A DNA stretch of 64,000 bases from DAOUJI01 sp965197415 (GTDB lineage: Bacteria; Chloroflexota; Dehalococcoidia; Lucifugimonadales; JAGWBF01): positions 3,064,950-3,128,949 of the forward strand of contig OZ240207.1 in NCBI GenBank assembly GCA_965197415.1, written 5' to 3'. The notes under the pieces were generated by a model. It was not told where the DNA came from. It was given only the letters and a program-made list of their open reading frames with translations, and did no database searches. How positions within the stretch are numbered: position 1 is the stretch's first letter; every line of letters starts with the position of its first letter. The position numbers and the translations under genes are program-made. This document shows positions 1 through 8,391 of this stretch, piece by piece.

Positions 1-195
1 GTCGCTGGAAGAGCAACTCTGGCAGAAGACCAGGCTGCCGAAGAAGTGGCCGCTGCATTGGTTGCAGGCTGTGCCTATCAGGGAGCCGTCGGCGCCGTCC
101 TCTCCGGTGAGCCTGAAGCGGGACGGGGCTACGGAGACGCGCTTCTTATCGGTCAAATGGGGACCTTCCAGATGGATGAATCGGGTTTCGAGTAG
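1..195 (+). CDS. C-terminal end of an unidentified protein (5' partial)
   Basis: Frame 1 is open from the first base of the window to a TAG at 193-195 and gives 64 residues. The stretch is rich in Ala and Gly and ends ...QMDESGFE. The composition and the clean open frame look like a genuine coding end, but I do not recognise the family and the N-terminus lies outside the window. The following 115 bases up to the next gene hold no clear terminator. Strand and frame are moderately sure; the function is unknown. Confidence 0.5.
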   Translation, partial: VAGRATLAEDQAAEEVAAALVAGCAYQGAVGAVLSGEPEAGRGYGDALLIGQMGTFQMDESGFE

Positions 196-310
196 TGTAA
201 GGAAGGCCTTTCGGGGTGTCAATTCGTGTCGTTGACGCCTACCCGTCCGATTGCTAAACTCGCAAACGTCTCCCAATGCCATTTTGCGCTAGCTTTTTCA
301 AGGGGGCGCC

Positions 311-1249
311 ATGACTGACAAGCTAATCGGAGTAGCAATAGCAGGGTCGAAGGTCCAGGAGGTCCTGGCAGAGATAGACCGTGTGGAGGAGCTGGGAATC
401 CCCGCGGCGTGGATGACCACCGGAGCGGTAAGGTTGGACAGTCTGACCGTTCTGGCCGTGGCCGCGTCCAGGCCGGGGAAGGCGTTGTACGGCACGTCCA
501 TCGTGCCCACCTACCCAAGGCATCCGCTGGTTATGGTGCAGCAGGTCCAGGCTTTGGGGCAGTTGGCTCCCGGCCGGTTCCGCCTCGGCGTGGGCCCCAG
601 CCACCGGCCCAGCATGGTGGGCATGGGGTTCAAGTTCAACTCGCCCCTGGGGCATCTCCGGGAATACCTCCTTATCCTGAAAGCTCTCATCCAGACCGGT
701 TCGGTGGAGTTCGACGGAGACTACTACAAGGCTGAGGGCACCATACCCGAGCCCATGGACATGCCCGTCATGGCGTCGGCGCTGCAAAAAGGCTCCTTCG
801 AGCTGTGTGGCGAGATCGCCGATGGGGCCATAAGCTGGGTCTGCCCCCCGCCGTACCTGAGGGACGTGGCCCTTCCCGCCATGGAAGCCGGGGCCCAGAA
901 GGCGGGCCGCCCTACGCCTCCCCTGATCGCCCATGCGCCGGTTTGTGTCAGCGAAGACACCGACGAGGTCAGGAAAACAGTGCGGGAGCAAATCATGAAC
1001 ACCCGCCTCCCCTTCTACCAGAGGATGTTTATCGCTTCCGGCTACCCTGAGGCCTCGTCGGGCCAGTGGAGCGACGCCATGATAGACGGAACGGTATTCT
1101 GGGGGAACGAAGACCAGGTGGCGTCCAAACTGCAAGGTGTGCTGGACATGGGGGCCACGGAAGTCCTGGTATCCCCCGTGGCAGCGGGCCCCGACAAAGC
1201 AGCCACCGTGCAAAGGACCCTCGAGCTCGTAGGCCACCTCTCCAAGTGA
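311..1249 (+). CDS. LLM-class (luciferase-like) flavin-dependent oxidoreductase
   Basis: Predicted 312-residue TIM-barrel oxidoreductase of the bacterial luciferase-like superfamily, which uses FMN or F420. Seen in the sequence: the start MTDKLIGVAIAG; an early segment on source wavering between loci (GTSIVPTYPRHPLVM); the family-typical GRFRLGVGPSH block near residues 97-107; and a C-terminal segment (EDQVASKLQGVLDMGATEVLVSP) typical of F420-type members. The length fits the family. An AGGGGG ribosome site lies just ahead of the ATG. The substrate cannot be read from sequence. It is followed by a palindromic repeat rather than a cotranscribed gene. A second, more distant LLM protein is encoded at 56564-57445. 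Confidence 0.85.
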   Translation: MTDKLIGVAIAGSKVQEVLAEIDRVEELGIPAAWMTTGAVRLDSLTVLAVAASRPGKALYGTSIVPTYPRHPLVMVQQVQALGQLAPGRFRLGVGPSHRPSMVGMGFKFNSPLGHLREYLLILKALIQTGSVEFDGDYYKAEGTIPEPMDMPVMASALQKGSFELCGEIADGAISWVCPPPYLRDVALPAMEAGAQKAGRPTPPLIAHAPVCVSEDTDEVRKTVREQIMNTRLPFYQRMFIASGYPEASSGQWSDAMIDGTVFWGNEDQVASKLQGVLDMGATEVLVSPVAAGPDKAATVQRTLELVGHLSK

Positions 1250-1274
1250 GCAGCCGAACGGTGAACGCAAATGT

Positions 1275-1394
1275 CCCTTCTCCCCTGGGGGGAGAAGGCT
1301 AGAATGAGGGGGAAGACGTGATTTTTATGCCGCGTCGAGGGATCGATGTTCGGACCACCCTCACCCCAACCCGCTCCCGTCAAGAGAGAGGGAG
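1275..1394. repeat. Palindromic REP-like intergenic repeat (two arms)
   Basis: The left arm (1275-1310) is a hairpin of the CCTTCTCCCC/GGGGAGAAGG type followed by GAATGAGGG. The right arm (1358-1394) carries CCCTCACCCCAACCC and an imperfect CTCCC...GGGAG hairpin, so the arms are roughly inverted copies of each other. A related single unit lies at 35588-35622. It may act as a terminator for the preceding oxidoreductase gene, but there is no U-tract immediately after the hairpin. Confidence 0.6.
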
Positions 1395-1454
1395 TTTAGT
1401 CCTTCTCCGGCTGCGGATACACGCATCTTTCCCTAATATCGTAAGGAGGTCCCG

Positions 1455-3110
1455 ATGACCGGCCGCGCCAAGAAGGACTGGCAGGAGGAAACCCTGGGCC
1501 CTGCCGTCAGTCGGTTCCCAGAACGTAAAGAAAGTTTCGTTACGTCTTCAGGCATCGTCCAGGACGCCATCTACACTCCCGAAGACGTCCAGGACAGCGA
1601 CTACCAGGACGGGCTTGGCTACCCTGGGGAGTATCCCTTCACCCGTGGAGTGCAGCCCAACATGTACCGGGGCCGCATCTGGACCATGCGGCAATACTCC
1701 GGGTTTGCGACGGCGGAAGAGTCCAACCGCCGCTATAAGTACCTGTTGGAGCAGGGCCAGACGGGTCTGTCGGTGGCATTCGACCTGCCGACGCAAATCG
1801 GCTACGACTCGGACCACGAACTTGCTAAGGGAGAAGTAGGCAAGGTTGGCGTGCCCATAAGCAGCCTCCAGGACATGGAGACGCTGCTCGACGGCATCCC
1901 CTTGGACAAGGTCTCCACCTCCATGACCATCAACGCGACGGCCCCCGTCCTTCTGGCTTTCTACATTGCCGTGGCCAAGAAGCAGGGAGTCCCCGCCACG
2001 GAGCTCAACGGAACCCTCCAGAACGACGTCCTCAAGGAATACATAGCCCGAGGCACCTACATCTACCCGCCAAAGCCCTCGATGCGCCTCATCGTGGACG
2101 TGTTCAGCTATTGTGCCGAAGAGGTCCCTCGCTGGAACACCATCTCCATCAGCGGCTACCACATGCGGGAAGCCGGGGCCACCGCCGCCCAGGAGTTGGC
2201 CTTCACCTTCTCCAACGCAATAGCCTACGTCCAGGCGGCGGTCGACGCCGGGTTGGACGTGGACCGGTTTGCTGGCCGTCTCTCCTTCTTCTTCGTTGCC
2301 CAGAACAACCTGTTCGAAGAAGTGGCCAAGTTCCGGGCCGCCCGGCGGATGTGGGCCAAGATAATGAAGGAGCGGTTCGGAGCCAAAAACCCCCGGTCGT
2401 GGATGCTGCGCTTCCACACGCAGACGGCCGGCGTCACCCTGACCGCCCAGCAGCCCGACAACAACCTTCTCCGGTCCACTGTGCAGGCGCTCGCTGCCAT
2501 ACTAGGGGGCACCCAGTCCCTCCACGTCAATTCCCGGGACGAGGCCCTGGCGCTGCCCAGCGAGGAGTCTGTCCAGCTGTCGCTGCGAACGCAGCAGGTG
2601 CTGGCCTATGAAAACGGTGTGGGCGACGTGGTCGATCCCCTGGGAGGCTCGTACTACGTCGAGAGCCTGACCTCCCAGTTGGAAAAGCAAGCTTTCGAAT
2701 ACATCGAGAAAATTGACGCCCAGGGCGGCGCCGTTTCGGCTTTGGAAAACGGCTACCAGATTAGGGAAATCCAGGACGCCGCCTTCATTCACCAGCAGCA
2801 GGTTGAACAGAGCGAACAGATTATTGTGGGAGTCAACAGGTTCGTCACCGATAGCCCTCCTATCGAGGGATTGCTCAAAGTTGACGAGGCCGGGTCCCGC
2901 CAACAGGTGGAACGGCTACAGACTCTCAAGCGGGAGCGGGACAACGAGGCCGCGACGTTGGCCCTGAAGCGCCTGGAAGAAATTGCTAGAGGAACGGACA
3001 ACACTCTCCCGGCCATTCTGGAATGCGTGGAAAGTTACTGCACCATCGGAGAAATATGCGATGTCCTTCGGGAGGTCTTCGGTGAACAGGAGGAGTTCGT
3101 GGCTTTCTGA
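1455..3110 (+). CDS. Methylmalonyl-CoA mutase, catalytic (large) subunit without B12 domain
   Basis: 551-residue acyl-CoA mutase TIM barrel that interconverts (R)-methylmalonyl-CoA and succinyl-CoA. The adenosylcobalamin-binding domain is absent; it is supplied by the separate gene at 4978-5376. Substrate-pocket residues are of the methylmalonyl type: Tyr81 in TMRQYSGF and Arg199 in LKEYIARGTYIYPP. Isobutyryl-CoA mutases carry Phe and Gln at these places. Other hallmarks are LSVAFDLPTQIGYDSD, RFHTQTAG, GGTQSLHVNS and DPLGGSYYVE. The ATG has an excellent AGGAGG ribosome site. It heads an operon with an acyl-CoA dehydrogenase, the epimerase and the B12 subunit, consistent with propionyl-CoA or branched-chain degradation. 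Confidence 0.95.
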   Translation: MTGRAKKDWQEETLGPAVSRFPERKESFVTSSGIVQDAIYTPEDVQDSDYQDGLGYPGEYPFTRGVQPNMYRGRIWTMRQYSGFATAEESNRRYKYLLEQGQTGLSVAFDLPTQIGYDSDHELAKGEVGKVGVPISSLQDMETLLDGIPLDKVSTSMTINATAPVLLAFYIAVAKKQGVPATELNGTLQNDVLKEYIARGTYIYPPKPSMRLIVDVFSYCAEEVPRWNTISISGYHMREAGATAAQELAFTFSNAIAYVQAAVDAGLDVDRFAGRLSFFFVAQNNLFEEVAKFRAARRMWAKIMKERFGAKNPRSWMLRFHTQTAGVTLTAQQPDNNLLRSTVQALAAILGGTQSLHVNSRDEALALPSEESVQLSLRTQQVLAYENGVGDVVDPLGGSYYVESLTSQLEKQAFEYIEKIDAQGGAVSALENGYQIREIQDAAFIHQQQVEQSEQIIVGVNRFVTDSPPIEGLLKVDEAGSRQQVERLQTLKRERDNEAATLALKRLEEIARGTDNTLPAILECVESYCTIGEICDVLREVFGEQEEFVAF

Positions 3111-3152
3111 CAGGTTGTTAACATTCAGTTCAGATGCCGAAACCTCCGATCA

Positions 3153-3303
3153 TGTCATTCCGAGCGCAGCGAGGAATCTACAGATGTTGTTCGGAGTCTT
3201 GACGCAAGTCGATTGACAAGCCTCTGGTCGGGAGAGTTGAGGTCCTTAAAGGACATGTCGGTGGGCAGGGATCCTAGATTCCTCACTCCGTTTCGGAATG
3301 ACA
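3153..3303. repeat. 151-bp MITE-like element with inverted ends, copy 1
   Basis: The left end TGTCATTCCGAGCGCAGCGA continues to GGAATCTA. The right end is its near-perfect reverse complement (TAGATTCCTCACTCCG through GGAATGACA). The inner sequence does not look coding. A second element with the same end sequences and the same 151-bp length lies at 52821-52971, and a left-end fragment starts at 61670. It sits between the mutase gene and the acyl-CoA dehydrogenase gene, so it interrupts an otherwise tight operon. Confidence 0.75.
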
Positions 3304-3352
3304 TTAAAGGGTGGAGACAACTCTAGGCAGGCGGTCAAACCAGGGGGATAAA

Positions 3353-4507
3353 ATGGCGAACTTGCTGCTTACAGAAGAAGAGAGGATGCTCCAGAACACC
3401 GTCCGCGACTTTGCCGAACGGGAGCTGATGCCCCGTTCCAAAGAGATAGACGAAAAGGAGCAGTTTTCCTGGGAGAACTGGAAGGGAATGGCGGTCCTCG
3501 GCCTTACCGGAATGGGCATCGACCCAAAGTACGGCGGCTCCGGGGGCGGCTATCGCCAGATGTCCATCGTCGAAGAAGAGATAGCGCGCGGCGACGCGTC
3601 GGCCAGCGTATGTCTGGTGGCCCACATATCCCTGGGAGTGACCACCCTGTATAAGTTCGGGAGCGAAGAGCAGAAGCTCCGGCTGGTGCCTCCCCTGGCA
3701 AAGGGAGACCAGATTGCGGCCTGGGCGCTCACCGAACCCAGAGGAGGTTCCGACGCTGCTGGAATGGAGACCACAGCCGCACGGGCCAACGGCGCCTACG
3801 TGCTCAACGGCTCCAAGACCTTTATCACTAACGCCGACATCGCCGACGTGGTTGTCGTGTTCGCCAACCTGGACCGCAGCCAGGGTTCCCGGGGCGTCAC
3901 CGCCTTTGCCGTAGAAAAAGGTGCTCCGGGATTTCACATTCACAAGCAACACGGGAAGATGGGCATACGCGGTTCCAGCACCAGCGAGCTGGTTTTCGAG
4001 AACGTGAAAGTCCCCGAGGCCAACAGGCTGGGCGAGGAGGGACGGGGTTTCCGGTACGCCATGGAAATTCTGGACTCCAGCCGCATCATAATAGCCGCCC
4101 AGTGCGTGGGTATGGCCCAGGCAGCCTTGGAGGCTTCCGTCAAATATGCTCAGCAGCGGGAGACCTTTGGCAAACCGCTGGCGGGGCACCAGGCCATACA
4201 GTTCATGCTGGCGGACATGGCCACCGAGGTCTTTGCGTCACGCGTGGCCACAATGCACGCCGCTACACTGAAGGACGAGGGGCTGCCCTTCATAGATGAG
4301 GCGTCCATGGCCAAGCTGATGGCCTCCGAAACTGCCGTGAAGGTGACCTCTCAGGCTCTCCAGGTGCACGGAGGCTATGGCTATTTCAAGGACTCTCCTG
4401 TGGAGCGTTACTTCCGCGACGCCCGGGTGACGACGATATACGAGGGCACGTCGGAGGTGCAAAGACTCATCATTGCCAGGCAGCTTATGTCCCAGTATCC
4501 TGTATAA
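3353..4507 (+). CDS. Acyl-CoA dehydrogenase
   Basis: 384-residue FAD-dependent acyl-CoA dehydrogenase that oxidises an acyl-CoA to the 2,3-enoyl-CoA and passes electrons to ETF. Seen: N-terminal helical domain (MANLLLTEEERMLQNTVRDF), the flavin/substrate strip AWALTEPRGGSDAAG, SKTFITNADIADVV, and the C-terminal QVHGGYGYFKDSPVERYFRDARVTTIYEGTSEVQ containing the catalytic-base position in YEGTSE. The ATG at 3353 is chosen over an upstream GTG at 3311 because it has CAGGGGG in front and matches the family N-terminus. It lies between the mutase and epimerase genes, so it probably feeds or drains the same branched-chain/propionate pathway. Confidence 0.93.
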   Translation: MANLLLTEEERMLQNTVRDFAERELMPRSKEIDEKEQFSWENWKGMAVLGLTGMGIDPKYGGSGGGYRQMSIVEEEIARGDASASVCLVAHISLGVTTLYKFGSEEQKLRLVPPLAKGDQIAAWALTEPRGGSDAAGMETTAARANGAYVLNGSKTFITNADIADVVVVFANLDRSQGSRGVTAFAVEKGAPGFHIHKQHGKMGIRGSSTSELVFENVKVPEANRLGEEGRGFRYAMEILDSSRIIIAAQCVGMAQAALEASVKYAQQRETFGKPLAGHQAIQFMLADMATEVFASRVATMHAATLKDEGLPFIDEASMAKLMASETAVKVTSQALQVHGGYGYFKDSPVERYFRDARVTTIYEGTSEVQRLIIARQLMSQYPV

Positions 4508-4542
4508 GTTTGGCGATTCACAGGCGACTCTAGGAGGAAGAC

Positions 4543-4956
4543 TTGAGCGGAAGTTGCGCAGCCCGTTACGTAGACCATATCGGCGTGGCCGTAAAAGACA
4601 TAGAAGCGGCCATGAAGCGGTTTCAAGACCTCTTTCAGGTCCCGCCCGGCGAGATCGAGACACTGGAAGACCAGGGAGTCAAGGCGACTCTGCTGCCCAT
4701 TGGCGAGACGCGCATCGAGCTGCTTGAACCCCTGACGCCGGAGTCCGCAGTAGGACGCTTCATCGAACGCAGGGGCGAGGGACTCCACCACCTGGCCCTC
4801 CACGTGGACAACGTGGGAGACTCCCTGAAGGACCTAGCTGCGGACGGCGTGGAGTTGGTGGACAAGGAACCCAGAGAGGGACTGTCCGGCATCATCGCCT
4901 TCATACACCCCCGGTCGGTGCATGGTATACTCACCGAGTTGGTCCAGACTCCCTAG
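4543..4956 (+). CDS. mce: Methylmalonyl-CoA epimerase
   Basis: 137-residue VOC/glyoxalase-fold enzyme that interconverts (S)- and (R)-methylmalonyl-CoA, supplying the mutase. Metal-ligand motifs visible: DHIGVAVKD with His12, GEGLHHLALHVDN mid-protein, and the closing HPRSVHGILTELVQ block characteristic of this epimerase. The start is TTG at 4543 with AGGAGG at 4532-4537. It lies 35 bases after the acyl-CoA dehydrogenase and 21 bases before the B12 subunit, supporting one operon. Confidence 0.93.
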   Translation: MSGSCAARYVDHIGVAVKDIEAAMKRFQDLFQVPPGEIETLEDQGVKATLLPIGETRIELLEPLTPESAVGRFIERRGEGLHHLALHVDNVGDSLKDLAADGVELVDKEPREGLSGIIAFIHPRSVHGILTELVQTP

Positions 4957-4977
4957 ACGACTCCATCAGAGGACAAG

Positions 4978-5376
4978 ATGACCCAGAACAAGACTATTCG
5001 CGTGCTGGTGGCCAAACCGGGTCTGGACGGCCATGACCGTGGCGCCAAGGTCATAGCCAGAGCCCTCAGAGACGCCGGCATGGAAGTGATCTACACTGGT
5101 ATCCGCCAGACCCCCAGGATGATAGTGGAGGCGGCCTCTCAGGAGGACGTGAACGTCATCGGACTCAGCATCCTTTCGGGCGCCCATATGGAGATTTTTC
5201 CGGCAATCATGGAAGGACTGAAAGAAAAGGAGATGGGCGACGTCACAGTGCTGGCCGGCGGCATCATTCCAGAGGTGGACCGCCCCGTCTTGGAAGACAT
5301 GGGAATCAAGGGAATATTCGGACCAGGCACCTCAACCCAGGACATAATAGACTTCATTCGAGAGTCCATGCCCTGA
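4978..5376 (+). CDS. Methylmalonyl-CoA mutase, B12-binding (small) subunit
   Basis: 132-residue flavodoxin-like cobalamin-binding protein matching the C-terminal domain of methylmalonyl-CoA mutase. It shows the DxHxxG base-off motif as LDGHDRGAKVIA, the SILSGAH loop, and GGIIPE followed by GIFGPGTS. It should dock on the large subunit encoded at 1455-3110 and carry adenosylcobalamin. This split architecture is common in archaea and Chloroflexota. It is the last gene of the operon; a strong promoter for the next transcription unit starts about 65 bases downstream. Confidence 0.95.
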   Translation: MTQNKTIRVLVAKPGLDGHDRGAKVIARALRDAGMEVIYTGIRQTPRMIVEAASQEDVNVIGLSILSGAHMEIFPAIMEGLKEKEMGDVTVLAGGIIPEVDRPVLEDMGIKGIFGPGTSTQDIIDFIRESMP

Positions 5377-5442
5377 CTTCTTTCGGAACAGGTGCGAACA
5401 CGCCCGTTGTGATAAAGCGAAGTCACCTAGTGTTACAAGGGA

Positions 5443-5473
5443 TTGACACCCTTACGTAGACGGCCCATATAAT
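5443..5473 (+). promoter_or_regulatory. Sigma70-type promoter for the DUF177-rpmF unit
   Basis: A perfect -35 TTGACA (5443-5448) and perfect -10 TATAAT (5468-5473) are separated by 19 bases. Transcription would begin near 5480, about 30 bases ahead of the TTG start at 5510. Confidence 0.75.
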
Positions 5474-5509
5474 TACACCTGTCCTATCTAGGATGGGGCC
5501 TGACATACG

Positions 5510-6052
5510 TTGGAATATAATGTGTCACAACTTATGAAGGAGCGGGTGGGCTCAACCCGCACCTTTGAAGTGGATGCCGAGTTTGACAGCAGCGAAGGGG
5601 AACCTCCGGTCCGCTGTAGCGGCAAAGTCGTAATGATGCGAACGGACAAAGGCATCTGGGTGGACGCCGGAGTAGACGTGCGTATCCCAGCAGTTTGTTG
5701 CCGGTGCCTTAAGACCTTCGAAAGCCGCCAGCGTCTTTCGATCAGGGAAGAGTATTATCCCACCGTCGACGTCGCCACCGGCGGCCGTGTGCATCTCCCC
5801 GACGGGGCCGATCCATCGTCGTTCACTATCACACACCGCCATATCCTCGATTTGAGCGAAGGTCTAAGGCAGGGGCTGATTGCCGCCGAACCTATGAAGC
5901 CACTCTGTGACTCCCTTTGCATGGGCATTTGCCAAATGTGTGGAGTGGATAAGAACGTGGACGAATGTCAGTGTGAAGACAGTGGTGTGGACTCTCGGTG
6001 GGGGCCGCTGCAAGGGCTTCTTGGGCAAACATCCGAACCCAGGCCAGCATAG
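5510..6052 (+). CDS. DUF177 (YceD) family protein, upstream of rpmF
   Basis: 180-residue member of the DUF177/YceD family, conserved next to rpmF in bacteria and plants and linked to 23S rRNA accumulation and ribosome assembly. Seen: N-terminal EYNVSQLMKE; VPAVCCRCLKTFE; REEYYPT; and the C-terminal cysteine cluster LCDSLCMGICQMCGVDKN, which resembles the family pattern CxxxCxGxCxxCG. The TTG start is chosen because the family N-terminus begins there; the ribosome site is only a weak AGGATGGGG. It is followed 32 bases later by rpmF, the family's hallmark neighbour. Confidence 0.88.
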   Translation: MEYNVSQLMKERVGSTRTFEVDAEFDSSEGEPPVRCSGKVVMMRTDKGIWVDAGVDVRIPAVCCRCLKTFESRQRLSIREEYYPTVDVATGGRVHLPDGADPSSFTITHRHILDLSEGLRQGLIAAEPMKPLCDSLCMGICQMCGVDKNVDECQCEDSGVDSRWGPLQGLLGQTSEPRPA

Positions 6053-6084
6053 GCCTGAAATTTCAAGCAGAAAGAGTTGAAGAC

Positions 6085-6270
6085 ATGGGTGCGCTTCCAG
6101 TAAAAAAACTGACCAAATCCAGGCAGGGCAAGAGATTGGCCCACTACAAGCTAAAGGCCGTGCATCCGGGGCGGTGTCCCCAGTGCAGGAGCGCCAAGCT
6201 GGCCCACCGGGCGTGCCCAAGCTGCGGTTCCTATAAGGGGCGCCGGGTCCTGGACACAGGAGAAGTATAG
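6085..6270 (+). CDS. rpmF: 50S ribosomal protein L32
   Basis: 61-residue ribosomal protein L32, zinc-binding type. It begins MGALPVKKLTKSRQGKR and carries paired CxxC motifs at Cys31/Cys34 and Cys44/Cys47. The ATG at 6085 is preferred to the upstream in-frame start because it gives the normal L32 length and N-terminus. It is cotranscribed with DUF177. The usual plsX and fabH neighbours are missing; fabD follows instead, with its own promoter-like sequence. Confidence 0.97.
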   Translation: MGALPVKKLTKSRQGKRLAHYKLKAVHPGRCPQCRSAKLAHRACPSCGSYKGRRVLDTGEV

Positions 6271-6357
6271 GCCACTCGCAGCCAGAATATTGGCGCATTG
6301 GGAGGGGGCTTTCATGGGCAGGAGGTGGAACGAGGCGCATACACCGGTGTTCTAGGG

Positions 6358-6386
6358 TTGCACAACGGGTTTATTTCATGTATTTT
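6358..6386 (+). promoter_or_regulatory. Probable promoter for fabD
   Basis: TTGCAC (6358-6363) and TATTTT (6381-6386) with a 17-base spacer lie in the 160-base gap between rpmF and fabD. The hexamers match consensus at 4 of 6 positions each. Confidence 0.45.
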
Positions 6387-6429
6387 CTTATGTCAATCGA
6401 ACTTAGTCGATGTAGAGGGTTGATGCAAA

Positions 6430-7416
6430 ATGGCGGCTACTGAGGGAACCGACGAGTCACTTAAAATTGCATACGTATTCCCAGGCCAGGGATCGCAGTT
6501 CGTAGGGATGGGTTCGGAACTCTATGCGAGTTCCAAAGCGGCCAGAGAAGTTTTCGACCAAGTTGATGAAATCCTTGGCGCCCATCTCACGGAAATCATA
6601 TTCGAGGGCCCCCAGGAAGAGCTGGAGAAGACCGTCAATTCACAGCCCGCCATAATGGCGACGAGCTTGGCGTGCCTCCGGGCCATGGAGGAAATGCATG
6701 GCCAGGTCCAGTACGTGCCGGCTGCAGTGGCTGGACACAGCCTGGGAGAATACACCTCGTTGGTGGTGTCCGGCGCAGTGGACCTTGAAGACGGTTTCAG
6801 GTTAGTGCGAGAACGTGGGCGCCTGATGCAAGAGGCTTGCGACCAGCGGCCCGGAAGCATGGCTGCCATTCTGGGTCTCGATGAGACGACGCTGGCCGAA
6901 GTCTGTATGGAAACTGGGGCGCAGATAGCCAACATCAACGGGGGCGGCCAAATCGTCATCAGCGGCGACAAGCTCTGCGTGGCAAGGGCCTTGGACATGG
7001 CATCCATACGGGGCGCCAAGAGGGCCATTCCCCTTCCCGTCAGCGGGGCTTTCCACTCCACCCTGATGTCCCCGGCGCAGGAAGGTCTTAGCGCCGCCAT
7101 CGACGAAATCACCATCAGAGATCCTGATATACCCATCATTGCCAACGCCACGTCCGACCCCTTGACCACCGCTGAAATGGTAAGGGCAGAGCTCAGGACC
7201 CAGCTGTGCAGTTGCGTACGGTGGAAGCAGTCGGTGGGCCGTATGATAGATGAGGGAGTGTCCGGCTTTATCGAGTTCGGCCCGGGGCGCGTACTGGGCG
7301 GCCTTATCAAGCGAATCAGCTCAGACTCGATTTACAAAGACCGGTCTCTTGATATCATGAACGTGGCCGACCTGGAAACAGCCAGGCAAGTCGCCACGGC
7401 GTCCGCCTTGGCGTAG
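6430..7416 (+). CDS. fabD: Malonyl-CoA:ACP transacylase
   Basis: 328-residue acyltransferase that loads malonyl groups onto acyl carrier protein for fatty acid synthesis. Motifs: FPGQGSQFVGMG near residue 17; the nucleophile elbow GHSLGEYTSL with Ser104; the catalytic-His region SGAFHSTLM; and IEFGPGRVLGGLIKR near the C-terminus. It clusters with acpP and, further on, the fused accDA, so this neighbourhood supplies malonyl-ACP. Confidence 0.96.
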   Translation: MAATEGTDESLKIAYVFPGQGSQFVGMGSELYASSKAAREVFDQVDEILGAHLTEIIFEGPQEELEKTVNSQPAIMATSLACLRAMEEMHGQVQYVPAAVAGHSLGEYTSLVVSGAVDLEDGFRLVRERGRLMQEACDQRPGSMAAILGLDETTLAEVCMETGAQIANINGGGQIVISGDKLCVARALDMASIRGAKRAIPLPVSGAFHSTLMSPAQEGLSAAIDEITIRDPDIPIIANATSDPLTTAEMVRAELRTQLCSCVRWKQSVGRMIDEGVSGFIEFGPGRVLGGLIKRISSDSIYKDRSLDIMNVADLETARQVATASALA

Positions 7417-7484
7417 CGGTTGAGAGGGATTGGGCTTTCGCTAACCAGACGACATCACGTCGGGCCCCCGCGCCCGTCAACCCC

Positions 7485-7889
7485 AGGAGCAAGGCCCGGG
7501 TCGCCGCCCTGCAAGCCCTGTTCGAAGCCGACTTGGTAGCGCACCCGGCCGAGTCCTCATTGCGTTGGCTTGGGGAAGAAGCGGGGCTGACTGAGGAGTC
7601 CTCAAACTACGCAATGGAGCTGACGGAAGGCGTCCGGGAGCGGAGAAGTGAAATAGATAAACACATCCAACGGTTTGCTCCGGCTTGGCCGGTCGGCCAA
7701 CTTCCGGCGGTGGAACGCAACATTTTGCGTTTGGCCCTCTACGAGATGCACTACAGATCGGACACTCCCCGCAAGGTCGCTATAAACGAAGCGGTGGAGT
7801 TGGCAAAGGTGTTCGGAGCGGAAACCTCTCCAAAGTTCGTCAACGGAGTCTTGGGTTCTGCCATGGACCAGATGGAAAATGAAAGGTGA
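7485..7889 (+). CDS. nusB: Transcription antitermination factor NusB (start unclear)
   Basis: NusB RNA-binding helical protein involved in rRNA antitermination. The conserved N-terminal helix RSKARVAALQALFEAD is encoded from 7485 in frame, followed by IDKHIQRFAPAWPVGQLPAVERNILRLALYEM and the NEAVELAKVFG...KFVNGVLG signature. No ATG, GTG or TTG occurs in this frame between the fabD region and 7533. The first canonical start (TTG 7533) would remove the whole first helix, so translation probably begins at a non-canonical codon near 7476-7485, or the sequence has a small error here. Coordinates begin at the first conserved codon. Confidence 0.85.
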   Translation, partial: RSKARVAALQALFEADLVAHPAESSLRWLGEEAGLTEESSNYAMELTEGVRERRSEIDKHIQRFAPAWPVGQLPAVERNILRLALYEMHYRSDTPRKVAINEAVELAKVFGAETSPKFVNGVLGSAMDQMENER

Positions 7890-8008
7890 GGGGTCAAGGG
7901 TCTTGATGAGGCCCTATGAGAGACCTCAGCCAGATTCCGGGAGGCGCGCTAAAACATCATATTGAAGGAAGGATTCGGGCAAGGACCGAATGAGGATGGA
8001 AAAATATC

Positions 8009-8269
8009 ATGGCAACCGTTTATGAGCGAGTAAAGTCTATCGTCATCGATAAGCTAGACGTCGATGAAGAGAGTGTGGTTCCCTCCGCGTCCTTCGTCGA
8101 CAATTTGAACGCGGACTCCCTTGACTTGGCCGAGTTGATAATGGCTTTCGAGGAAGAGTTTTCCACCGACGACAATGCCATCGAGATATCCGACGAGGAC
8201 GCCGGGCAGATTGCCACAATTCAAAACGCCATAGACTACCTTAAGGCAAACGGGGTGGCAGACGAATAA
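8009..8269 (+). CDS. acpP: Acyl carrier protein
   Basis: 86-residue acidic four-helix carrier protein of fatty acid synthesis. The phosphopantetheine attachment motif DSLD places the modified serine at residue 37. The rest (LAELIMAFEEEFSTD, ISDEDAGQIATIQNAIDYL) is classical AcpP. It lies downstream of fabD and nusB, 119 bases after nusB, and may be expressed from its own promoter in that gap. Confidence 0.97.
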   Translation: MATVYERVKSIVIDKLDVDEESVVPSASFVDNLNADSLDLAELIMAFEEEFSTDDNAIEISDEDAGQIATIQNAIDYLKANGVADE

Positions 8270-8391
8270 CCGTTTCCAGAGAGCCGGGGGCGGCGGTCCG
8301 TTTGAGCCGCTGCGGCGGGTTGACGTTCCCCGCGACTCGTCGCGCTTAAGCGCCTGATAACTTTATTCCTTTACGGCTGGGGGGTGTCGGG

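Noticed and set aside
323..1270. Long open frame opposite the first LLM gene
   Set aside because: It mirrors a well-supported gene, has low-complexity composition typical of antisense frames in GC-rich DNA and matches no family.
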